Positions 9,542 to 17,973 of a stretch of 64,000 bases of DNA are shown here, in pieces; the first letter of the stretch is position 1, and every line of letters begins with the position of its first letter. Source of the DNA: Rhizobium sp. NXC24 (lineage in GTDB: Bacteria; Pseudomonadota; Alphaproteobacteria; Rhizobiales; Rhizobiaceae); NCBI RefSeq assembly GCF_002944315.1, contig NZ_CP024311.1:968501-1032500 (forward strand), in the 5' to 3' direction. The notes beneath the pieces were generated by a model, which was not told the DNA's origin, ran no database searches, and worked only from the letters and a program-made list of their open reading frames with translations. The translations under genes and the position numbers were made by a program.

Positions 9542-9577
9542 CGCCCAGGATTCTCGAATCCTGGGCGCCATTTTTTT
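9542..9577 (+). terminator. rho-independent terminator of ccrM
   Basis: A perfect 11-base stem (CGCCCAGGATT / AATCCTGGGCG) with loop CTCG is followed, two C and one A later, by seven T. The stem carries GATTC at 9549-9553 and GAATC at 9556-9560, both GANTC sites. It may also limit the convergent gene's transcript. Confidence 0.92.
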
Positions 9578-9587
9578 GCCTGACGGC

Positions 9588-9953
9588 TTAGAATTCCTGA
9601 TAGTCCGTCACTTCGACCCGGACGACGCGTCCGTCTTCGTCGAAGGTGATCGTCTCTTCGCCCTCGCGGATCAGCGGCTTACCGGTTTTGCTGTTCGTTG
9701 CCCGGACGGACCAGACACTCCGGCCGGAAAGCGGCGTCAGCGTTTCCACCAATGAATTGACTGCGGTTTGATCCGGATAGGTATCGAAATAGCCATGGAA
9801 GGCCTCCATGATTGCCTCGCGACCTGCGAGGCTGCCGACGCCGTTCGAGACATAGGTGGCGTTCTCCGCGAAGAAATCCTCGATTGCTTCGAAATCGAGC
9901 CTGTTGATCGCGTCATGAAAGAGGGTGATGCGTTCTGCCGGATCGAAAATCAT
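9588..9953 (-). CDS. SnoaL-like nuclear-transport-factor-2 fold protein
   Basis: About 121 residues with the pattern of the SnoaL/NTF2-like superfamily: ITLFHDAINRLDFEAIEDFFAENATYVSNGVG, then REAIMEAFHGYFDTYPD and a beta-rich C-terminus. Such cone-shaped proteins include isomerases, dehydratases and binding proteins, and function cannot be chosen. ATG 9953 begins MIFDPAERI. The preceding HAD gene ends four bases before it, so it is the last gene of the mutY-HAD-SnoaL operon. The gene converges on ccrM. Confidence 0.82.
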   Translation of the reverse strand: MIFDPAERITLFHDAINRLDFEAIEDFFAENATYVSNGVGSLAGREAIMEAFHGYFDTYPDQTAVNSLVETLTPLSGRSVWSVRATNSKTGKPLIREGEETITFDEDGRVVRVEVTDYQEF

Positions 9954-9957
9954 GGGC

Positions 9958-10572
9958 TCAAACCTGGATGCCGTAGGCGGCGAGATCGCTGCGCAGCTTC
10001 GCGGCGCCGGTGAAATGGACTGCATTCCAACCCGCAGCTTTCGCACCTTCGACGTTGGCAAGCGAATCGTCGATGAAGATGGTCGAGGCCGGATCGAGCT
10101 CGAAACTTTTCACATGCGCCTCATAGATTGCAACGTCCGGCTTGATCAGGCCGATGTCGCCGGACACGGTGACGCCGCGCGGCTTGGAGAGGAAATCGAA
10201 GCGCGTCTGCGCTTCACGAAACGTATCGGAGGCAAAGTTGGTCAGCATGGTGACGTCACGGCCCTCGGCAATCAGCTTCTCCATGATGGCGACGCTATCG
10301 TCATAGGCATGCGGCACCATATCGTGCCAATATTTGCGGAAGGCACGGATCTGTTCCTCGCGCTCGGGATGGTCGGCGATCAGCAGCGCTTCGGCTTCTT
10401 CCCACGTCCGGCCGCGATCCTGCTCGATGTTCCATTCATTTGTGCAGACATTGGCGAAGAACCAGGTTCGCTCTGCTTCATCGGGGATGAGGCGGCCATA
10501 AGGAATGCTCGGATCATAGTGAAGAAGCACTTTGCCGATGTCGAAGACAATGTGCCGGATTTCCGTCGTCAT
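9958..10572 (-). CDS. HAD-family phosphatase, YihX-like
   Basis: A 204-residue HAD protein. Motif I is VFDIGKVLLHYD, with D10 as nucleophile and Gly where most members have the second Asp. This DxG variant also occurs in E. coli YihX, an alpha-glucose-1-phosphatase. Motif II is LTNFAS, motif III Lys is in IKPDVAIY and motif IV is IFIDDSLANVEGA. The cap is helical (residues about 18-90). The start overlaps the mutY stop (ATGA). The substrate is unknown; a house-cleaning role beside mutY is a guess. Confidence 0.85.
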   Translation of the reverse strand: MTTEIRHIVFDIGKVLLHYDPSIPYGRLIPDEAERTWFFANVCTNEWNIEQDRGRTWEEAEALLIADHPEREEQIRAFRKYWHDMVPHAYDDSVAIMEKLIAEGRDVTMLTNFASDTFREAQTRFDFLSKPRGVTVSGDIGLIKPDVAIYEAHVKSFELDPASTIFIDDSLANVEGAKAAGWNAVHFTGAAKLRSDLAAYGIQV

Positions 10573-11684
10573 GAATTATGTCCTGCCTTTTCGAATGTCT
10601 TGGTCTTTGTGAATGCGCGTGGAATAGCCTGAATGATCGCTTTTTTCATGACGGTGGGCAGCGCCTGGGCTTCAAGATTTGTAACCGGCTCCCACCATCC
10701 GTCATTGTGGGTAGTGTTCGATGCCACTTGAGCGCGATAGATCGATAGCCGCAGTTCGAAGTGAGTAAAGACATGCGTCACGCTCCCCGCCGCCTGCCAG
10801 TCGGCCGGGAAGGGGGCGGCCGCAGCACTGGTCTCGCCGTCAAGCCGTGCTGTCCAGCCGGTGGTAGGCACTTCGGTCATGCCGCCGAGCAGGCCGCTGG
10901 CGATGCGCCGGCGCAGGTAAATTTCACCATCGTCATTCACCGCCACAAAAGCGGCACCCTGGCGCATCGGCTTTTCCTTCTTTGCCGCTTTGACCGGAAA
11001 ATGTTCGGGATCATGCAGCCGCAATGCCTCGCAGGCATTGTTGAAGGGACAGAGCGAACAGGCCGGCCGTTTCGGCGTGCAGATCGTCGCCCCCAGATCC
11101 ATCATCGCCTGCGCGAAATCGCCGGGACGATCGGCTGGCGTCAGCAATGCCACCTTCTGCTTCATCAATGGTTTCGCGGCCGGCAATGGCGTGGCGATGG
11201 CATATAGCCTGGAGATAACCCGCTCGACATTGCCGTCCATGACAGCCGCCTGCCGGTTGAATGCAATGGCCGCGACCGCCGCTGCGGTATAGTCGCCGAT
11301 TCCGGGCAAGGCCCGCAGCCCGTCCTCGGTGTCGGGAAACCGACCGTCATGTTCCGCCGCCACAGCCTCCGCGCATTTCTTCAGGTTGCGGGCGCGGGCG
11401 TAATAGCCGAGCCCGGCCCAGGCGGCCATGACATCGTCGGTGGGCGCCGCCGCAAGATCATCAACCGTCGGCCAGCGCTCCAGGAATTTGGCGAAATAGG
11501 CTTTGACCGCCGGCACGGTGGTCTGCTGCAACATTACCTCGGAGAGCCAGATATGATAGGGATCGGGCCGGATGCCGCGCGCTGCCATCGGCGGCGAGAC
11601 GCGCCAGGGCAGGTCGCGGTGATGGCGGTCGTACCAGGCAAGCAGCTTTCCAGACAGGGAGGATATTTGCGATGAAAGGTCCAT
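10569..11684 (-). CDS. mutY: adenine DNA glycosylase
   Basis: Removes adenine opposite 8-oxoguanine in base-excision repair. The 371-residue protein has catalytic E49 in SEVMLQQT, the helix-hairpin-helix LPGIGDYTAAA with catalytic D150 downstream, and the iron-sulfur ligands C202, C209, C212 and C218 (C-x6-C-x2-C-x5-C). The C-terminal NUDIX-like domain (about 235-350), which reads 8-oxoguanine, is present, including the FTHFELRL segment. It leads an operon with the HAD and SnoaL genes. Length and motifs are complete. Confidence 0.96.
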   Translation of the reverse strand: MDLSSQISSLSGKLLAWYDRHHRDLPWRVSPPMAARGIRPDPYHIWLSEVMLQQTTVPAVKAYFAKFLERWPTVDDLAAAPTDDVMAAWAGLGYYARARNLKKCAEAVAAEHDGRFPDTEDGLRALPGIGDYTAAAVAAIAFNRQAAVMDGNVERVISRLYAIATPLPAAKPLMKQKVALLTPADRPGDFAQAMMDLGATICTPKRPACSLCPFNNACEALRLHDPEHFPVKAAKKEKPMRQGAAFVAVNDDGEIYLRRRIASGLLGGMTEVPTTGWTARLDGETSAAAAPFPADWQAAGSVTHVFTHFELRLSIYRAQVASNTTHNDGWWEPVTNLEAQALPTVMKKAIIQAIPRAFTKTKTFEKAGHNS

Positions 11685-11795
11685 AATTTCCTTCGATCAA
11701 GCGATTACATCCAACTCTCTAGACGCAACTATGCTGGAAACGGAAGTCGGAAAATATTGGGCTGCCTAGAAGTCAGCCATCAAGGAGAATTCATC

Positions 11796-12248
11796 ATGCT
11801 TATCGAGCTTTTCGATCGTCTACTGAATGCGAGTCCCAACCTGGGGCTTCTGAATATCTGCGCAGCGGAAATTCTTTTCTTGTCGCTTGTCTACTACGCG
11901 ATGTGGAAGTTGTTGCACACGCAGCCATTCAAATTTCTTACCGTCTATCTCAAGCAGGAATTTCAGCCGCAACGAACGAAGCGCTCTCGTCGTTCGCAGT
12001 TGATTTATCATGCGTTTGGTGTGTTTTTCTTCCTCATGATGGCGGTATGCGTATATGCCGCTTCCTCGGTCGTATTGCTCGTTGCTGCCTGGCATACCGG
12101 TCAGAAGGATGTGTTCCCTCTACAGCTATTGGCTCTGGGGTTTTTCCTTCTTGGTCTTGTTGTAGCGGGGCTGATGCGTAACAATGCAGTGCAGGAGTGG
12201 AGATCATTTCACGCTCTTTTACAGAACAGAAAAGGCGGTTCTCTTTGA
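11796..12248 (+). CDS. small membrane protein of unknown function
   Basis: A 150-residue protein with three likely transmembrane segments: ICAAEILFLSLVYYAMWKLL near residue 25, FGVFFFLMMAVCVYAASSVVLLVAA near 75 and LQLLALGFFLLGLVVAGLM near 115. A basic loop (RTKRSRRSQ) between the first two fits an inward-facing connection. The ATG is supported by AAGGAG nine bases upstream. It is AT-richer than flanking genes, lies between mutY and the DUF721 gene, and may have been acquired. I recognise no family. Confidence 0.75.
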   Translation: MLIELFDRLLNASPNLGLLNICAAEILFLSLVYYAMWKLLHTQPFKFLTVYLKQEFQPQRTKRSRRSQLIYHAFGVFFFLMMAVCVYAASSVVLLVAAWHTGQKDVFPLQLLALGFFLLGLVVAGLMRNNAVQEWRSFHALLQNRKGGSL

Positions 12249-12305
12249 CATTCCTGCTGCGCCAATGCTTCGTTGAGACGCTGGGGAGCGAACTATAGCC
12301 TCAAA

Positions 12306-12824
12306 ATGAGCGAATATCGCCTGTCAAAAATGCCGCGTCGTGGCGAAAAGCAGATTTCCGAGCTGACCAACGGCATCGTCGATCCCGTCTTGGCCAAGCG
12401 CGCTGGCATCAACACGGCGCTGCTTGGCTCCTGGGACGAGATCGCAGGCGAGGATTTTGCCGAATGCACGCGGCCGGAAAAGATTGCCTGGGCCAAACGC
12501 GGCGGTTCGGGCGAGGACGGCGGTTACCAGCCCGGCGTGCTGACCGTCGCCTGCGAGGGCGCCCGCGCCCTGTTCCTGACCCATGCGCAGGGCGAACTGA
12601 TCCAGCGCATCAACGGCTTCTTCGGCTTCCATGCCGTCAGCCAGATCCGCATCGTCCAAAAGCCTGTTTCCATCACTTCAAAACGCTCCCGCACTCCCCC
12701 GCCGCTAAAGGGCGAGGCGGCGCGAAAGCTGGAAGACATGATGGACGGGATCGAGGACGACAAACTGCGTGCGGCAATTCAGAGATTGGGCACCGCGATG
12801 GTTTGGAAGCGGGGTAAAAGATAG
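12306..12824 (+). CDS. DUF721 (DciA-like) protein
   Basis: About 172 residues. The N-terminal 120 residues carry the DUF721 pattern LGSWDEIAGEDFAECTRPEKIAW ... GVLTVACEGARALFLTHAQGELIQRINGFFG. DUF721 includes DciA, the common bacterial helicase loader that replaces DnaC, built on a KH-like fold. In rhizobia the gene sits before a DsbA-like gene and smc, as here, although a toxin-antitoxin pair has come between them. The C-terminal tail is basic and low in complexity. The loader role for this protein is inferred from the family. Confidence 0.8.
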   Translation: MSEYRLSKMPRRGEKQISELTNGIVDPVLAKRAGINTALLGSWDEIAGEDFAECTRPEKIAWAKRGGSGEDGGYQPGVLTVACEGARALFLTHAQGELIQRINGFFGFHAVSQIRIVQKPVSITSKRSRTPPPLKGEAARKLEDMMDGIEDDKLRAAIQRLGTAMVWKRGKR

Positions 12825-12843
12825 CTCTATTTTGGGAGATAAG

Positions 12844-13071
12844 ATGATGTTGGCCCTGCGGCTTCCGCCGGAAATTGAAGCAAGGCTCGATGCGCTTGCC
12901 AAGCGCACCGGGCGCAGCAAAAGCTTTTATGCTCGTGAGGCAATCCTCGAGCACCTGGACGATCTTGAGGATATCTATCTTGCGGAGAAACGCCTGGAAG
13001 AGTTTCGCCGGGGCGAGAGCGATACTGTTTCTTTGGCTGAGTTAATGGCGCGCTATGGCGTGGACGATTGA
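12844..13071 (+). CDS. ribbon-helix-helix antitoxin (RelB/CopG-type)
   Basis: A 75-residue protein starting MMLALRLPPEIEARLDALAKRTGRSKSFYAREAILEHLDDLED, a classic ribbon-helix-helix DNA-binding domain, followed by an acidic tail (YLAEKRLEEFRRGESDTVSLAELMARYGVDD) that would wrap the toxin. GGGAG lies seven bases before the ATG. It overlaps the downstream RelE gene by 17 bases, the normal antitoxin-toxin layout. It appears intact although its partner carries a stop codon, and probably still represses its own promoter. Confidence 0.88.
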   Translation: MMLALRLPPEIEARLDALAKRTGRSKSFYAREAILEHLDDLEDIYLAEKRLEEFRRGESDTVSLAELMARYGVDD

Positions 13072-13327
13072 GTTTCAGCGATCTGCGGAGCGCGAACTCG
13101 AAAAGCTCGGACATGAGACTTCGCGACGCATTCTTAAATTTCTCCATGAGCGTGTTTCCAAGCTGGACAATCCGCGCTCCATCGGCGAGGCCTTGAAAGG
13201 TTCTGATCTTGGTGACTTTTGGAAATATCGGGTCTGAGACTGCCGGGTAATCGCGCATATCGAAGATAGCGCTATACGAATTCTGATTGTTCGAATCGGA
13301 AATCGCCGTGAGATTTATCGAAGATAG
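13055..13327 (+). pseudogene. RelE/ParE-type toxin interrupted by an in-frame TGA
   Basis: The first 60 codons encode a typical RelE N-terminus (AWTIEFQRSAERELEKLGHETSRRILKFLHERV ... DFWKYRV). A TGA then occurs at 13235-13237 exactly where most homologues have Gly in the sequence YRVGDYRV. Beyond it the same frame continues with DCRVIAHIEDSAIRILIVRIGNRREIYRR and a natural TAG stop at 13327, which is a normal RelE ending of 90 codons in all. One GGA-to-TGA change would explain it. The truncated protein lacks the C-terminal catalytic strands, so it is most likely inactive unless the stop is read through. Confidence 0.85.
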
Positions 13328-13514
13328 TGCCGCATAGTGGCTCATCTTCACGGCCGTCTGCCCATCCCTGCGAATTCTGACGATAATTTAACCTCTTTGT
13401 CTTCGGTAGGTCACAATTCTTTGAAGAAAGTTGGTCAACCGTGCCTTGTTCGCAGCAACTAGCCGTTATATCGCAGTGAACCATTCAAAGACCTCTTAAA
13501 CGACGGGTGACTAT

Positions 13515-14252
13515 ATGCCGATGTCCGACATGCTCTTGACCAAACGCCACCTGCTGGGCGGCACCGCCGTTGCGGCCCTCTCTATGGCGTTCGCTGCCTT
13601 TGCCGACACCGCATCCGCCGCAAACGCCACCACGGTCGGTGGTGCGCAGGAGACCACCAACACCGCTGCCTCGCCGGAGGATGAAGTCCCGTCGTCGGAA
13701 GGCAATGTCGACATGAACGAGGTGCTGAAGCCCGGCCCCTTGCCGGAAATCGCACTCGGCAAGGAAGACGCGCCGGTCAAGATCGTCGAATACATGTCGC
13801 TGACCTGCCCGCACTGCGCGCATTTCGCCGTTACCACCTTCGACGCGATCAAGCAGAAATACGTCGACACCGGCAAGGTTCGCTTCATCATCCGCGAATT
13901 CCCCTTCGATCCGCGCGCTGCCGCCGCCTTCATGCTGGCCCGTTGCGCGCCGCAGGAACAGTACTTGCCGATGGTCGATATGCTGTTCAAACAGCAAATC
14001 GCCTGGGCTTCACCGGATGTCGATGGCCGTGCCGCGCTGCTGCAAATGTCGAAACTTGCCGGTTTTACTGAGGATAGCTTTACGAAATGCTTGACGAACC
14101 AGAAGCTTCTGGATGATGTCAACTCAGTTAGGGAACGCGCAGCCAAAGACTTCGGCGTCAATGCTACGCCGACCTTCTTGATCAACGGCAAGCGTTATGC
14201 AGGGGACATGTCGGTTGGTGCCATGTCGAAGCTCATCGATAGCCTTCTCTGA
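13515..14252 (+). CDS. DsbA-family thiol:disulfide interchange protein
   Basis: A 245-residue periplasmic thioredoxin-fold protein. Residues about 6-35 form a signal sequence (KRHLLGGTAVAALSMAFAAFADTASA), followed by a low-complexity linker to about 65. The redox motif CPHC is at 98-101 and the cis-proline segment NATPTFLINGKR is near the C-terminus, so the DsbA fold is complete with its helical insertion. It probably oxidises or isomerises exported proteins. It sits just before smc, a conserved rhizobial order, and is followed by a strong terminator. Confidence 0.9.
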   Translation: MPMSDMLLTKRHLLGGTAVAALSMAFAAFADTASAANATTVGGAQETTNTAASPEDEVPSSEGNVDMNEVLKPGPLPEIALGKEDAPVKIVEYMSLTCPHCAHFAVTTFDAIKQKYVDTGKVRFIIREFPFDPRAAAAFMLARCAPQEQYLPMVDMLFKQQIAWASPDVDGRAALLQMSKLAGFTEDSFTKCLTNQKLLDDVNSVRERAAKDFGVNATPTFLINGKRYAGDMSVGAMSKLIDSLL

Positions 14253-14272
14253 TCCGTGCCTTTTCGAAACGG

Positions 14273-14306
14273 CGGGCGGCGGGGAAACCCGCGCGCCCGT
14301 TTTTTT
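14273..14306 (+). terminator. rho-independent terminator after the DsbA-like gene
   Basis: CGGGCG-GCGGG, loop GAAA, CCCGC-(G)-CGCCCG forms an 11-pair stem with one bulged G, followed directly by seven T. It ends the transcript about 20-50 bases after the stop codon and separates the gene from smc. Confidence 0.9.
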
Positions 14307-14369
14307 GTGCCTCACTTCTGATGGGGTTTCTTCCTTCCCCCGCTGTCGCGGAGAGGGGGAGTGGCGCTT

Positions 14370-17300
14370 ATGAAGTTCAACAGGCTTCGTCTCGTCGGCT
14401 TCAAATCCTTCGTGGAGCCGGCGGAATTCGTCATCGAACGCGGCTTGACCGGCGTCGTCGGCCCGAACGGTTGCGGCAAGTCCAACCTGGTCGAAGCGCT
14501 GCGCTGGGTGATGGGCGAGAACTCCTACAAGAACATGCGCGCTTCCGGCATGGACGACGTCATTTTCTCCGGTTCCGGCAATCGTCCCGCGCGCAATACC
14601 GCGGAAGTCGGCCTCTATCTCGACAATAGCGACCGCACGGCGCCGGCCGCCTTTAACGACAGCGACGAAATCCAGGTCACCCGCCGCATCGAGCGCGAGC
14701 AGGGCTCGCTTTATCGCATCAACGGCAAGGAAGCCCGTGCCAAGGATGTACAACTGCTATTCGCCGATGCCTCGACCGGCGCGCGTTCGCCGTCGATGGT
14801 TGGGCAGGGGCGCATTGGCGAGTTGATCCAGGCCAAGCCACAGGCCCGGCGCCAGCTTCTTGAAGAGGCCGCCGGCATTTCCGGCCTGCATTCGCGCCGG
14901 CATGAGGCGGAGCTTCGTCTGCGCGCCGCCGAAGGCAACCTCGAGCGTCTCGACGACGTGACCTCGCAGCTTGAGAGCCAGATCGAGAGCCTGAAGCGCC
15001 AGGCGCGGCAGGCCAACCGGTTCAAGATGTTGTCCGCCGACATCCGCGCCCGCGAGGCGATGCTCCTGCATATCCATTGGGTGCAGGCGAAGGAGGCGGA
15101 AGCGGAGGCCGACAACGCGCTCAAGCAGGCAACCGTTCTGGTCGCTGAAAAGGCGCAGATACAAATGGAGGCGGCGAAGGCGCAGGGCATTGCCAGCTTC
15201 AAGCTGCCGGACCTGCGCGAAGAAGAGGCAAAAGCCGCCGCCGCATTGCAGCGTCTGCAAATTGCTCGCACCCAGCTTGAAGAGGATGCCAACCGCATTC
15301 TGCGGCGTCGAGACGAGCTGACCCGGCGGCTGGCACAACTGGCCGAAGACATCAGCCGTGAAGAGCGCCTCGTTGCCGATAATGCCCAAATCCTGGCAAA
15401 GCTCGATGCGGAGGAGGCCGATATCGCCGATATTCTCGCCGATTCCGGCCGGCTTGCCGAGGAAACGCGCGAGGCTTTCGAGGAGGCTGCCGCGAAGCTG
15501 GCCGATAGCGAGCGTATCTTTACCGGGCTGACTGCCGAGCGCGCCGAGGCCGCCGCCGCCCGCAATCAGCTCGAGCGCGCCATCCGCGATCTTGCCGACC
15601 GGAAGATGCGGCTGGAACGGCAGATGGATGAGGCCAACGGGGAGCTCGCTGCGATCGATGAAAAGATAGCCGCCCTGCCGGATCCTGGCGAAAAGCGCGA
15701 CGTGGTCGAAGCCGCTGAAAATGTCGTCGCCGACACCGAGGTGGCGATCCAGTTCGTTGAGGCGGCCCTCTCCAAGGCTCGCGAGACGGAGGCTTTATCG
15801 CGCGCGCCGGTCGATGAAGCCCGTTCGCGGCTGAATGCCTTGGAAACGGAAGCGCGCACGATCTCCAATATGCTCGCGGCGGGAGCCACCTCGGGCGCAT
15901 TTGCACCCGTTGCGGAAGAGCTGCGCGTCGACCGTGGCTTCGAGACCGCGCTCGGCGCAGCTCTTGGCGACGATCTGGAATCGCCGCTGGATCCGCAAGC
16001 GCCCGCCCACTGGTCCGACAATGGCAGCGGCGCGGCCGATCCTGCCCTGCCGGACGGTGTCGTGCCACTGATTTCGTATGTGGGCGCACCGGCGGCATTG
16101 ACGCGACGCTTGCGCCAGATCGGCCTTGTCACTGCCGCAGACGCTATGCGCCTCATGCCGGCATTGAAGCCAGGCCAGCGGCTGGTGACGAAGGACGGCG
16201 CCGTATTTCGTTGGGACGGGCATGTGACCGGGGCAGACGCTCCCAGCGCGGCGGCTCTGCGGCTGGCACAGAAGAATCGTCTTGCGGAGCTTGAGGCCGA
16301 AGCCGAGGTGGCGCGCGATATCCTGGCTGAGGCTGAGGAGCGTTTGGCGATTGCCGGCGACGCGATCCGGGCCGAGGAATCCCGTCTTGTCGTTGCGCGT
16401 GATACCAGCCGGCTCGCTGCCCGCCACCTTGCGGAAACTCGCGAAGCATTGGCGATGGCCGAGCGCGCCTCCGGCGATCTGATCCGCCGTCGCGATGTCA
16501 TCACGGAAGCTGCCAGCCATCTGCAGGCGCAGATGGAAGAGGTGGCGGTGCGAGATGAAAATGCCCGTATCGAACTAGAGGATGCGCCCGATCTGGCGGA
16601 CATCGACTTGAAGCTGCGCGACCAGCAGGCGGAGGTCGCCACGGATCGCGGCGCGCTTGCCGAAGCGCGTGCCCGTTACGAAGGGCTGAATCGGGAAAAT
16701 GAGGCCCGGCAGCGCCGCATCCTGGCGATTCGCCAGGAGCGTGACGGTTGGCGCCAGCGCGCCGCCAGCGCCGAAGAGCATATCCAGACCCTGCGCGACC
16801 GTGAGGAAGAGGCGCGCGATGAAGCTGCCGAGCTGGACCTTGCCCCGGATGAATTCGATGACAAGCGCCGCGCGCTGATGAATGAATTGCAGAAGGCGGA
16901 GGAGGCGCGCCGCACCGCGGCCGACCGCCTGGTCGAGGCGGAAATCGTTCAGCGCGAGGCCGATCGTCAGGCCGCCACGGCACTGTCGGAATTGGCGGAA
17001 AGCCGTGAAAAGCGTGGCCGTATCGAGGAGCGCCTGGTTTCCGCCCGCGAGCGCCGCCAGGAAAGCGAGTTGCGTATCCGCCAGACGCTGAATGTCGAAC
17101 TGCATGAGGTGCTGCGGCTTGCCGGCCTGTCGGCGGGGCAGAATATTCCCGATTTGCGCGAGGTCGAGCGCGAGCTGGAGCGGCTTAAGATCGAGCGCGA
17201 GCGCCTTGGTGCCGTCAACCTGCGCGCCGAGGAGGAAAGCAGGGAACTGACAGAACGGCTGCGGGCCTTGATCAAGGAGCGTGATGATGTCATCGACGCC

Positions 17301-17831
17301 ATCCGCAAGCTGCGCGGTGCGATCCAGAGCCTCAACCGCGAAGGCCGCGAGCGGCTGATCGCCGCTTTCGATGTTGTCAATGTGCAGTTCCAGCGGCTGT
17401 TTACCCGTCTCTTCGGCGGCGGCACGGCCGAGTTGCAACTGATCGAATCCGACGATCCGCTGGAGGCGGGCCTCGAAATTCTCGCCCGTCCGCCGGGTAA
17501 GAAGCCGCAGACCATGACGCTGCTTTCCGGCGGCGAACAGGCGCTGACAGCGATGGCGCTGATCTTTGCCGTCTTTCTCACCAATCCGGCCCCCATCTGC
17601 GTGCTGGACGAGGTGGACGCGCCGCTCGACGACCATAATGTCGAGCGCTATTGCAATCTCATGGACGAGATGGCGGCCTCGACCGAGACGCGTTTCGTGG
17701 TCATCACCCACAATCCCATCACCATGGCCCGCATGGACCGGCTCTTCGGCGTGACCATGGCCGAACAGGGTGTCTCACAGCTTGTGTCCGTCGACCTGCA
17801 GACCGCGGAGCAACTGCGGGAAATAGCTTGA
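14370..17831 (+). CDS. smc: chromosome segregation ATPase SMC
   Basis: A 1153-residue structural-maintenance-of-chromosomes protein. The Walker A motif GPNGCGKS is at residues 31-38. Two long coiled coils (about 165-500 and 660-1000) flank a hinge region (about 505-640). The ABC signature LLSGGEQALTAMA and Walker B PICVLDEVDAPLDD lie near residues 1050-1085. With ScpA/ScpB it would organise and segregate the chromosome. ATG 14370 begins MKFNRLRLVGFKSF, the family start, and GAGAGGGGGA lies at proper spacing; a GTG nine bases earlier is too close to that site. Length is normal. Confidence 0.96.
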   Translation: MKFNRLRLVGFKSFVEPAEFVIERGLTGVVGPNGCGKSNLVEALRWVMGENSYKNMRASGMDDVIFSGSGNRPARNTAEVGLYLDNSDRTAPAAFNDSDEIQVTRRIEREQGSLYRINGKEARAKDVQLLFADASTGARSPSMVGQGRIGELIQAKPQARRQLLEEAAGISGLHSRRHEAELRLRAAEGNLERLDDVTSQLESQIESLKRQARQANRFKMLSADIRAREAMLLHIHWVQAKEAEAEADNALKQATVLVAEKAQIQMEAAKAQGIASFKLPDLREEEAKAAAALQRLQIARTQLEEDANRILRRRDELTRRLAQLAEDISREERLVADNAQILAKLDAEEADIADILADSGRLAEETREAFEEAAAKLADSERIFTGLTAERAEAAAARNQLERAIRDLADRKMRLERQMDEANGELAAIDEKIAALPDPGEKRDVVEAAENVVADTEVAIQFVEAALSKARETEALSRAPVDEARSRLNALETEARTISNMLAAGATSGAFAPVAEELRVDRGFETALGAALGDDLESPLDPQAPAHWSDNGSGAADPALPDGVVPLISYVGAPAALTRRLRQIGLVTAADAMRLMPALKPGQRLVTKDGAVFRWDGHVTGADAPSAAALRLAQKNRLAELEAEAEVARDILAEAEERLAIAGDAIRAEESRLVVARDTSRLAARHLAETREALAMAERASGDLIRRRDVITEAASHLQAQMEEVAVRDENARIELEDAPDLADIDLKLRDQQAEVATDRGALAEARARYEGLNRENEARQRRILAIRQERDGWRQRAASAEEHIQTLRDREEEARDEAAELDLAPDEFDDKRRALMNELQKAEEARRTAADRLVEAEIVQREADRQAATALSELAESREKRGRIEERLVSARERRQESELRIRQTLNVELHEVLRLAGLSAGQNIPDLREVERELERLKIERERLGAVNLRAEEESRELTERLRALIKERDDVIDAIRKLRGAIQSLNREGRERLIAAFDVVNVQFQRLFTRLFGGGTAELQLIESDDPLEAGLEILARPPGKKPQTMTLLSGGEQALTAMALIFAVFLTNPAPICVLDEVDAPLDDHNVERYCNLMDEMAASTETRFVVITHNPITMARMDRLFGVTMAEQGVSQLVSVDLQTAEQLREIA

Positions 17832-17973
17832 GGCGCCTCTTTCCGATTGGAAAAAGGAAAAGCTATTCCCATATCGACAAGAAATTGCCGCCTCGGCTGC
17901 CGCACAGCCAAAAAGCGTGTTAGATTTGTTCTCGATCAATAATACGTGGCGCTAATCCGCCCGGAAGGGAAGT

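Noticed and set aside
17836..17857. An inverted repeat after smc (CCTCTTTCC / GGAAAAAGG) as terminator
   Set aside because: The stem contains a mismatch and no T-run follows.
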